From assembly GCA_007844125.1 (NCBI GenBank), contig CM017561.1, positions 56,981,774 to 57,045,773 on the forward strand: DNA of 64,000 nucleotides, read 5' to 3'. The notes under the pieces are model-generated. The model had not been told where the DNA came from, made no database searches, and worked only from the letters and a program-made list of their open reading frames with translations. Source of the stretch: Sinonovacula constricta (taxonomy: Eukaryota > Mollusca > Bivalvia > Cardiida > Solecurtidae). Within the stretch, counting starts at the first letter, position 1, and the number at the start of each line of letters is the position of its first letter. Positions 23,801-35,800 of this stretch are shown piece by piece. The position numbers and the translations under genes were made by a program.

Positions 23801-26800
23801 AAAGAGGAGCAGCTTAAAAAGCTCTTCGCAAAAAGCTAGTGGAGGTGAAAATGTGGGGGTGTTCTTGGACATTTTAATCTTTTATCATTTTATGTTTTTA
23901 CCTAGTTGTACAAAATCTATTATTTGTGTAGAAACTGCATGCAAAAGTAAAAGACATACTGTTGGAGATTACTCCAGGTACAGGAGGCCCCATGTTTGAT
24001 TCCTAGCTGAGGCATTCCAAAATCGCTGAAAATGGTAGTGGTATAGCTAGCTCCCTTATTAACACTCAAGCAAATATAAGGGAAGTTGCACAACTGGTTG
24101 AAACGATGTCAGGATAATGTGACTAGGTGTGCTATCATGCCAGGTGTGCGATACACAGTGAAGGCAGCACTATATCTGGACATGGTTTCCAGTTTACTGA
24201 AATACTGTTGGTGGGACAATAAACCCAATGAACAAACAAACAGTTATGGTTATATTGGCAACATGGAGTAAGTCCCCAGATATATATGTTGGTAGAACCA
24301 CTGGCACACAGCAGGTTAACTGGAAGATCTCCTCACATGAAAGTTCTCAGTCAGACTGGGACTCGAACCCACACAGTCAGGGACAAACTGTCTAGCAACA
24401 AGCAACCTCTGAATACATACATTAGATATTAATTTCAGTAGTGAAACTGATTATAAGTTTTTGTTGCATCACACCAACACTATTATTATAATAAATACTA
24501 CTTTCACATTTTCCCAGATTTTTTTCCAGATCCTTTTGAAAGATGCTATTTTAATGGTTAAAAGAAAGACAATAATTTTTATGCATAAATGAAAGACAGT
24601 GTTTTCATGCATAAATGTAAGATAGTGTGCTTTTTAGGGTTATTGTTAATTCAGGTTTTAATTCAGGCCTTATATTGATAAAGTACATTCCTTTATGTAA
24701 CCTTGAGCAACTATGTTTAATTACGGCATATTATATTTTTGTGAGTGAGTGTATGATTATATTTAGGTATTATGGTTGGCTTGCGGTTGTAAGACATTTT
24801 TTAATTCAGTTTAATATTATCTTGATTGAATTTTAAATCTACGCATCAGAGGCTTAAGGTAAAAACAGAAATTTAGGTAATTTCATGCTTCTGTTACTGC
24901 GGTCAGTTATATAAAAACTATTTTATGTTGCGTCTTGATTTGATAGAACAGAAGGGATGGCAGTATTATACGTTGGTAACTGGTACATTTATTATGCTCC
25001 CCGAAAACTTTCGGGGGAGCATATAGTCGCCGCCTTGTCCGTCAGTCTGTCCGTACGTCCCATTCGTGTCCGGCCCATAACTTCGTTATTTGAAGACGGA
25101 TTTCGAAACTATTTCACAGAAATGACCACCATGTTGAGACGACGTGTCGCGCGCAACATTTGGGTCTCTACCTTGAAGGTCAAGGTCACAGCGTGACCTT
25201 GCAGCCAAATCGTGTCCAGCCCATAACTTCGTTATTTGAAGTCGGATTTCGAAACTATTTCACAGAAATGACCACCATGTTGAGACGACGTGTCGCGCGC
25301 AACATTTGGGTCACTACCTTGAAGGTCAAGGTCACAGCGTGACCTTGCAGCAAAATCGTGTCCGGCCCATAACTTCGTTATTTAAAGTCGGATTTCGAAA
25401 CTATTTCACAGAAATGACCACCATGTTGAGACGACGTGTTGCGCGCAACATTTGGGTCCCTACCTTGAAGGTCAAGGTCACAGCGTGACCTTGCAGCAAA
25501 ATCGTGTCCGGCCCATAACTTCGTTATTTGAAGTCGGATTTCGAATCTATTTCACAGAAATGACCACCATGTTGAGACGACGTGTTGCGCGCAACATTTG
25601 GGTCCCTACCTTGAAGGTCAAGGTCACACTGCGACCTTGCAGAAAAATCGTGTCCGGCCCATAACTTTATTATTTGAAGTCGGATTTCGAAACTATTTCA
25701 CAGAAATGACCACCATGTTGAGACAACGTGTCACGCGCAACATTTGGGTCCCTACCTTGAAGGTCAAGGTCACAGGGTGACGTTGCAGTGAACTTGTGTC
25801 CTACCGTTATCTTCGTTATTTGAAGTCGGATTTCGAAACTTTTTCACAGAAATGATCACCATGTTGAGACGACATGTCGCGCGCAACATTTGGGTCGCTA
25901 CCTTGAAGGTCAAGGTCACAACATGACCTTGCAGCAAAACCTTGTCCGGCCCATAACTTCGTTATTTGAAGTCGGATTTTACAACTGTTTTTGATAAACT
26001 ACCCGGTTTGACCGGCTCTTGTTAAGTCATTGCCCTTTGTTTATGTTTATGTCTGATTTCATAGTACTACAACATTTTCAAAATAAACCTCAATATTCAT
26101 ACAACTAACCTTTTTTTGTGACAAAGTACCCATTCGGGGAGCATCACCCGTCTCTGACGGCCTCTTGTATTTCAGTACACCAGTATCCATCCAGTTAACC
26201 TGTGTACCATTAGTTATAAATTTATGGTACTTAAGTAAGGGCAGCACTGTTTTATTGTTTGTAAATGGTTTTGTTGTTTTATGTTAGTACATTAAAGGCA
26301 GCTCTGTTTTATAGTAGTGGTAATATTTTTCAAATGGTATATTTCAGCCACATCCGTATCCATCCAGTTTACCTGTGTATCATTGTTTGTAAATAGTTTT
26401 GTTGTTTTATGGTACTAGAGTAAGGGCAGCACTGTTTTATAGTCCTGGTAACTATTTATAAATGGTATATTTCAGCTACACCAGTATCCATCCAGTTTAC
26501 CTGTGTATCATTGTTTGTAAATAGTTTTGTTGTTTCATGGTACTAGAGTAAGGGCAGCTCTGTTTTATAGTAGTGGTAACATTTTATAAAAGGTATATTT
26601 CAGCCACACCAGTATCCATCCAGTTTACCTGTGTATCATTGTTTGTAAATAGTTTTGTTGTTTCATGGTACTAGAGTAAGGGCAGCACTGTTTTATAGTC
26701 CTGGTAACTATTTATAAATGGTATATTTCAGCTACACCAGTATCCATCCAGTTCACCCATGTATCATTGTTTGTAAATAGTTTTGTTGTTTCATGGTACT

Positions 26801-29800
26801 AGAGTGAGGGCAGCACTGTTTTATAGTCCTGGTAACTATTTATAAATGGTATATTTCAGCTACACCAGTATCCATCCAGTTCACCCATGTATCATTGTTT
26901 GTAAATAGTTTTGTTGTTTCATGGTACTAGAGTAAGGGCAGCACTGTTTTATAGTAGTCGTAACATTTTATAAATGGTATATTTCAGCCACACCAGTATC
27001 CATCCAGTTTACCTGTGTATCATTGTTTGTAAATAGTTTTGTTGTTTCATGGTACTAGAGTAAGGGCAGCACTGTTTTATAGTAGTGGTAACATTTTATA
27101 AATGGTATATTTCAGCCACACCAGTATCCATCCAGTTTACCTGTGTATCATTGTTTGTAAATAGTTTTGTTGTTTTATGGTACTAGAGTAAGGGCAGCAC
27201 TGTTTTATAGTCCTGGTAACTATTTATTAATGGTATATTTCAGCCACACCAGTATCCATCCAGTTTACCTGTGTATCATTGTTTGTAAATAGTTTTGTTG
27301 TTTCATGGTACTAGAGTAAGGGCAGCACTGTTTTATAGTCCTGGTAACTATTTATTAATGGTATATTTCAGCCACACCAGTATCCATCTAGTTTATCTGT
27401 GTATCATTGTTTGTAAATAGTTTTGTTGTTTCATGGTACTAGAGTAAGGGCAGCACTGTTTTATAGTCCTGGTAACTATTTATTAATGGTATATTTCAGC
27501 CACACCAGTATCCATCCAGTTCACCCATGTATCATTGTTTGTAAATAGTTTTGTTGTTTCATGGTACTAGAGTAAGGGCAGCACTGTTTTATAGTAGTGG
27601 TAACACCTAATAAATGGTATATTTCAGCTACACCAGTATCCATCCAGTTTACCTGTGTATCATTGTTTGTAAATAGTTTTGTTGTTTCATGGTACTAGAG
27701 TAAGGGCAGCACTGTTTTATAGTCCTGGTAACTATTTATAAATGATATATTTCAGTTACACCAGTATCCATCCAGTTCACCCATGTATCATTGTTTGTAA
27801 ATAGTTTTGTTGTTTCATGGTACTAGAGTAAGGGCAGCACTATTTTATAGTAGTGGTAACACCTTATAAATGGTATATTTCAGCCACACCAGTATCCATC
27901 CAGTTTACCTGTGTATCATTGTTTGTAAACAGTTTTGTTGTTTCATGGTACTAGAGTAAGGGCAGCACTGTTTTATAGTCCTGGTAACTATTTATAAATG
28001 ATATATTTCAGTTACACCAGTATCCATCCAGTTCACCCATGTATCATTGTTTGTAAATAGTTTTGTTGTTTCATGGTACTAGAGTAAGGGCAGCACTGTT
28101 TTATAGTAGTGGTAACACCTTATAAATGGTATATTTCAGCCACACCAGTATCCATCCAGTTCACCCATGTATCATTGTTTGTAAATAGTTTTGTTGTTTC
28201 ATGGTACTAGAGTAAAGGCAGCTCTGTTTTATAGTAGTGGTAACATTTTATTAATGGTATATTTCAGCCACACCAATATCCATCCAGTTTACCTGTGTAT
28301 CATTGTTTGTAAATAGTTTTGTTGTTTCATGGTACTAGAGTAAAGGCAGCTCTGTTTTATAGTAGTGGTAACACCTTATAAATGGTATATTTCAGCCACA
28401 CCAGTATCCATCCAGTTCACCCATGTATCATTGTTTGTAAATAGTTTTGTTGTTTCATGGTACTAGAGTAAAGGCAGCTCTGTTTTATAGTAGTGGTAAC
28501 ATTTTATTAATGGTATATTTCAGCCACACCAGTATCCATCCAGTTCACCCATGTATCATTGTTTGTAAATAGTTTTGTTGTTTCATGGTACTAGAGTAAG
28601 GGCAGCACTGTTTTATAGTCCTGGTAACTATTTATAAATGGTATATTTCAGCCACACCAGTATCCATCCAGTTCACCCATGTATCATTGTTTGTAAATAG
28701 TTCTGTTGTTTCATGGTACTAGAGTAAAGGCAGCTCTGTTTTATAGTAGTGGTAACATTTTATAAATGGTATATTTCAGCTACACCAGTATCCATCCAGT
28801 TTACCCATGTATCATTGTTTGTAAATAGTTCTGTTGTTGCATGGTACTAGAGTAAAGGCAGCTCTGTTTTATAGTAGTGGTAACATTTTATAAATGATAT
28901 ATTTCAGCCACACCATTATCCATCCAGTTCACCTGTGTATCATTGTTTGTAAATAGTTTTGTTGTTTCATGGTACTAGAGTAAAGGCAGCACTGTTTTAT
29001 AGTAGTGGTAACATTTTATAAATGATATATTTCAGCCACACCAGTATCCATCAAGTTTACCTGTGTATCATTGCTTGTAAATAGTTTTGTTGTTTTATGG
29101 TACTAGAGTAAGGGCAGCACTGTTTTATAGTCCTGGTAACTATTTATTAATGGTATATTTCAGCCACACCAGTATCCATCCAGTTTACCTGTGTATCATT
29201 GTTTGTAAATAGTTTTGTTGTTTCATGGTACTAGAGTAAAGGCAGCACTGTTTTATAGTAGTGGTAACTATTTATAAATGATATATTTCAGCCACACCAA
29301 TATCCATCCAGTTCACCCATGTATCATTGTTTGTAAATAGTTTTGTTGTTTCATGGTACTAGAGTAAGGGCAGCACTGTTTTATAGTAGTGGTAACACCT
29401 TATAAATGGTATATTTCAGCCACACCAGTATCCATCCAGTTTACCTGTGTATCATTGTTTGTAAATAGTTTTGTTGTTTCATGGTACTAGAGTAAGGGCA
29501 GCACTGTTTTATAGTCCTGGTAACTATTTATAAATGATATATTTCAGTTACACCAGTATCCATCCAGTTCACCCATGTATCATTGTTTGTAAATAGTTTT
29601 GTTGTTTCATGGTACTAGAGTAAGGGCAGCACTGTTTTATAGTAGTGGTAACACCTTATAAATGGTATATTTCAGCCACACCAGTATCCATCCAGTTTAC
29701 CTGTGTATCATTGTTTGTAAATAGTTTTGTTGTTTCATGGTACTAGAGTAAAGGCAGCTCTGTTTTATAGTAGTGGTAACATTTTATTAATGGTATATTT

Positions 29801-32800
29801 CAGCCACACCAATATCCATCCAGTTTACCCATGTATCATTGTTTGTAAATAGTTTTGTTGTTTCATGGTACTAGAGTAAAGGCAGCTCTGTTTTATAGTA
29901 GTGGTAACATTTTATTAATGGTATATTTCAGCCACACCAATATCCATCCAGTTTACCTGTGTATCATTGTTTGTAAATAGTTTTGTTGTTTCATGGTACT
30001 AGAGTAAAGGCAGCTCTGTTTTATAGTAGTGGTAACACCTTATAAATGGTATATTTCAGCCACACCAGTATCCATCCAGTTCACCCATGTATCATTGTTT
30101 GTAAATAGTTTTGTTGTTTCATGGTACTAGAGTAAAGGCAGCTCTGTTTTATAGTAGTGGTAACATTTTATTAATGGTATATTTCAGCCACACCAATATC
30201 CATCCAGTTTACCTGTGTATCATTGTTTGTAAATAGTTTTGTTGTTTCATGGTACTAGAGTAAAGGCAGCACTGTTTTATAGTAGTGGTAACATTTTATA
30301 AATGATATATTTCAGCCACACCAGTATCCATCAAGTTTACCTGTGTATCATTGTTTGTAAATAGTTTTGTTGTTTTATGGTACTAGAGTAAGGGCAGCAC
30401 TGTTTTATAGTCCTGGTAACTATTTATTAATGGTATATTTCAGCCACACCAGTATCCATCCAGTTTACCTGTGTATCATTGTTTGTAAAATGTTTTGTTG
30501 TTTCATGGTACTAGAGTAAAGGCAGCACTGTTTTATAGTAGTGGTAACTATTTATAAATGATATATTTCAGCCACACCAATATCCATCCAGTTCACCCAT
30601 GTATCATTGTTTGTAAATAGTTTTGTTGTTTCATGGTACTAGAGTAAGGGCAGCACTGTTTTATAGTAGTGGTAACACCTTATAAATGGTATATTTCAGC
30701 TACACCAGTATCCATCCAGTTTACCTGTGTATCATTGTTTGTAAATAGTTTTGTTGTTTCATGGTACTAGAGTAAGGGCAGCACTGTTTTATAGTCCTGG
30801 TAACTATTTATAAATGGTATATTTCAGCCACACCAGTATCCATCCAGTTCACCCATGTATCATTGTTTGTAAATAGTTTTGTTGTTTCATGGTACTAGAG
30901 TAAGGGCAGCACTGTTTTATAGTAGTGGTAACACCTTATAAATGGTATATTTCAGCCACACCAGAATCCATCCAGTTCACCCATGTATCATTGTTTGTAA
31001 ACAGTTTTGTTGTTTCATGGTACTAGAGTAAGGGCAGCACTGTTTTATAGTAGTGGTAACACCTTATAAATGGTATATTTCAGCTACACCAGTATCCATC
31101 CAGTTTACCTGTGTATCATTGTTTGTAAATAGTTTTGTTGTTTCATGGTACTAGAGTAAAGGCAGCACTGTTTTATAGTCCTGGTAACTATTTATAAATG
31201 ATATATTTCAGCCACACCAATATCCATCCAGTTCACCCATGTATCATTGTTTGTAAATAGTTTTGTTGTTGCATGGTACTAGAGTAAGGGCAGCACTGTT
31301 TTATAGTAGTGGTAACACCTTATAAATGGTATATTTCAGCCACACCAGAATCCATCCAGTTCACCCATGTATCATTGTTTGTAAATAGTTTTGTTGTTTC
31401 ATGGTACTAGAGTAAGGGCAGCACTGTTTTATAGTAGTGGTAACATTTTATAAATGGTATATTTCAGCAACACCAGTATCCATCCAGTTTACCTGTGTAT
31501 CATTGTTTGTAAATAGTTTTGTTGTTTCATGGTACTAGAGTAAAGGCAGCACTGTTTTATAGTAGTGGTAACATTTTATAAATGATATATTTCAGCCACA
31601 CCAATATCCATCCAGTTTACCCATGTATCATTGTTTGTAAATAGTTCTGTTGTTGCATGGTACTAGAGTAAAGGCAGCTCTGTTTTATAGTAGTGGTAAC
31701 ATTTTATAAATGATATATTTCAGCCACACCATTATCCATCCAGTTCACCTGTGTATCATTGTTTGTAAATAGTTTTGTTGTTTCATGGTACTAGAGTAAA
31801 GGCAGCACTGTTTTATAGTAGTGGTAACATTTTATAAATGATATATTTCAGCCACACCAGTATCCATCAAGTTTACCTGTGTATCATTGTTTGTAAATAG
31901 TTTTGTTGTTTTATGGTACTAGAGTAAGGGCAGCACTGTTTTATAGTCCTGGTAACTATTTATTAATGGTATATTTCAGCCACACCAGTATCCATCCAGT
32001 TTACCTGTGTATCATTGTTTGTAAAATGTTTTGTTGTTTCATGGTACTAGAGTAAAGGCAGCACTGTTTTATAGTAGTGGTAACTATTTATAAATGATAT
32101 ATTTCAGCCACACCAATATCCATCCAGTTCACCCATGTATCATTGTTTGTAAATAGTTTTGTTGTTTCATGGTACTAGAGTAAGGGCAGCACTGTTTTAT
32201 AGTAGTGGTAACACCTTATAAATGGTATATTTCAGCTACACCAGTATCCATCCAGTTTACCTGTGTATCATTGTTTGTAAAATGTTTTGTTGTTTCATGG
32301 TACTAGAGTAAAGGCAGCACTGTTTTATAGTAGTGGTAACTATTTATAAATGATATATTTCAGCCACACCAATATCCATCCAGTTCACCCATGTATCATT
32401 GTTTGTAAATAGTTTTGTTGTTTCATGGTACTAGAGTAAGGGCAGCACTGTTTTATAGTAGTGGTAACACCTTATAAATGGTATATTTCAGCCACACCAG
32501 TATCCATCCAGTTCACCCATGTATCATTGTTTGTAAATAGTTTTGTTGTTTCATGGTACTAGAGTAAGGGCAGCACTGTTTTATAGTAGTGGTAACACCT
32601 TATAAATGGTATATTTCAGCCACACCAGAATCCATCCAGTTCACCCATGTATCATTGTTTGTAAATAGTTTTGTTGTTTCATGGTACTAGAGTAAGGGCA
32701 GCACTGTTTTATAGTAGTGGTAACACCTTATAAATGGTATATTTCAGCTACACCAGTATCCATCCAGTTTACCTGTGTATCATTGTTTGTAAATAGTTTT

Positions 32801-35800
32801 GTTGTTTCATGGTACTAGAGTAAAGGCAGCACTGTTTTATAGTCCTGGTAACTATTTATAAATGATATATTTCAGCCACACCAATATCCATCCAGTTCAC
32901 CCATGTATCATTGTTTGTAAATAGTTTTGTTGTTGCATGGTACTAGAGTAAGGGCAGCACTGTTTTATAGTAGTGGTAACACCTTATAAATGGTATATTT
33001 CAGCCACACCAGAATCCATCCAGTTCACCCATGTATCATTGTTTGTAAATAGTTTTGTTGTTTCATGGTACTAGAGTAAGGGCAGCACTGTTTTATAGTA
33101 GTGGTAACATTTTATAAATGGTATATTTCAGCAACACCAGTATCCATCCAGTTTACCTGTGTATCATTGTTTGTAAATAGTTTTGTTGTTTCATGGTACT
33201 AGAGTAAAGGCAGCACTGTTTTATAGTAGTGGTAACACCTTATAAATGATATATTTCAGCCACACCAATATCCATCCAGTTTACCTGTGTATCATTGTTT
33301 GTAAATAGTTTTGTTGTTTCATGGTACTAGAGTAAGGGCAGCACTGTTTTATAGTAGTGGTAACTATTTATAAATGATATATTTCAGCCACACCAATATC
33401 CATCCAGTTCACCCATGTATCATTGTTTGTAAATAGTTTTGTTGTTGCATGGTACTAGAGTAAGGGCAGCACTGTTTTATAGTCCTGGTAACTATTTATA
33501 AATGGTATATTTCAGCCACACCAGTATCCATCCAGTTCACCCATGTATCATTGTTTGTAAATAGTTTTGTTGTTTCATGGTACTAGAGTAAGGGCAGCAC
33601 TGTTTTATAGTAGTGGTAACTATTTATAAATGATATATTTCAGCCACACCAATATCCATCCAGTTCACCCATGTATCATTGTTTGTAAATAGTTTTGTTG
33701 TTGCATGGTACTAGAGTAAGGGCAGCACTGTTTTATAGTCCTGGTAACTATTTATAAATGGTATATTTCAGCCACACCAGTATCCATCCAGTTCACCCAT
33801 GTATCATTGTTTGTAAATAGTTTTGTTGTTTCATGGTACTAGAGTAAGGGCAGCACTGTTTTATAGTAGTGGTAACACCTTATAAATGGTATATTTCAGC
33901 CACACCAGAATCCATCCAGTTCACCCATGTATCATTGTTTGTAAACAGTTTTGTTGTTTCATGGTACTAGAGTAAGGGCAGCACTGTTTTATAGTCCTGG
34001 TAACTATTTATAAATGGTATATTTCAGCCACACCAGAATCCATCCAGTTCACCCATGTATCATTGTTTGTAAATAGTTTTGTTGTTTCATGGTACTAGAG
34101 TAAGGGCAGCACTGTTTTATAGTCCTGGTAACTATTTATAAATGGTATATTTCAGCCACACCAGTATCCATCCAGTTTACCTGTGTATCATTGTTTGTAA
34201 ATAGTTTTGTTGTTTCATGGTACTAGAGTAAAGGCAGCACTGTTTTATAGTCCTGGTAACTATTTATAAATGATATATTTCAGCTACACCAGTATCCATC
34301 CAGTTCACCCATGTATCATTGTTTGTAAATAGTTTTGTTGTTTTATGGTACTAGAGTAAGGGCAGCACTGTTTTATAGTCCTGGTAACTATTTATAAATG
34401 ATATATTTCAGCTACACCAGTATCCATCCAGTTCACCCATGTATCATTGTTTGTAAATAGTTTTGTTGTTTCATGGTACTAGAGTAAGGGCAGCACTATT
34501 TTATAGTAGTGGTAACACCTTATAAATGGTATATTTCAGCCACACCAGTATCCATCCAGTTCACCCATGTATCATTGTTTGTAAATAGTTTTGTTGTTTC
34601 ATGGTACTAGAGTAAGGGCAGCACTATTTTATAGTAGTGGTAACACCTTATAAATGATATATTTCAGCCACACCAATATCCATCCAGTTCACCCATGTAT
34701 CATTGTTTGTAAATAGTTTTGTTGTTTCATGGTACTAGAGTAAGGGCAGCACTATTTTATAGTAGTGGTAACACCTTATAAATGGTATATTTCAGCCACA
34801 CCAGTATCCATCCAGTTCACCCATGTATCATTGTTTGTAAATAGTTTTGTTGTTTCATGGTACTAGAGTAAGGGCAGCACTATTTTATAGTAGTGGTAAC
34901 ACCTTATAAATGATATATTTCAGCCACACCAATATCCATCCAGTTCACCCATGTATCATTGTTTGTAAATAGTTTTGTTGTTTCATGGTACTAGAGTAAG
35001 GGCAGCACTATTTTATAGTAGTGGTAACACCTTATAAATGGTATATTTCAGCCACACCAGTATCCATCCAGTTTACCCATGTATCATTGTTTGTAAATAG
35101 TTTTGTTGTTTCATGGTACTAGAGTAAGGGCAGCACTGTTTTATAGTAGTGGTAACACCTTATAAATGGTATATTTCAGCCACACCAGTATCCATCCAGT
35201 TCACCCATGTATCATTGTTTGTAAATAGTTTTGTTGTTTCATGGTACTAGAGTAAGGGCAGCACTGTTTTATAGTCCTGGTAACTATTTATAAATGGTAT
35301 ATTTCAGCCACACCAGTATCCATCCAGTTTACCCATGTATCATTGTTTGTAAATAGTTTTGTTGTTTCATGGTACTAGAGTAAAGGCAGCACTGTTTTAT
35401 AGTCCTGGTAACTATTTATAAATGGTATATTTCAGCCACACCAATATCCATCTAGTTTACCTGTGTATCATTGTTTGTAAATAGTTTTGTTGTTTCATGG
35501 TACTAGAGTAAGGGCAGCACTGTTTTATAGTCCTGGTAACTATTTATAAATGGTATATTTCAGCCACACCAATATGCTCCAGCCTCCCTGTTCCTGTATG
35601 GCCATACTTCAACTGGAAAGTCCTTGGTTACCAATACTCTGTTAATGGAAATGAAGGTAAATTGTTTATGTTTTTTTGGTCCAGTTGTTATTGGTGGAGG
35701 AAGACCCAAGACAAATGCCTGGGTAGAACCACCGACGTGTTATTGCTTGATAGATGTTTGCCATTGAATGGACTGTTCTGGAAGGTTTGGCATAGTCTAT

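Larger units (their letters stand above)
14853..35563 (+). other. ORC5: ORC5 coding intron 1 (20.7 kb)
   Basis: By far the largest intron seen here, bounded by GTAAGC and TTTCAG. It contains SINE copies, a TTAA-flanked MITE, a MITE-derived 62-bp minisatellite, a bivalve-type element with a 146-bp array, and the 128-bp x 72 array that abuts exon 2. Well over half is tandem or mobile repeat. Confidence 0.9.

Noticed and set aside
24957..25780. Series of 60-79-codon frames with the same protein sequence
   Set aside because: They restart with each 146-bp repeat unit, which is not a multiple of three; no independent sign of translation.
26171..35563. CRISPR array or centromeric satellite
   Set aside because: Units are contiguous without unique spacers, the context is a eukaryotic intron, and the array ends at a coding exon.
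26348..35563. Recursive splicing ratchet sites in the 128-bp units
   Set aside because: Ratchet points need AG directly followed by a donor (AG|GT); here AG is followed by CCACACC and the GTAAAT lies 41 nt downstream.
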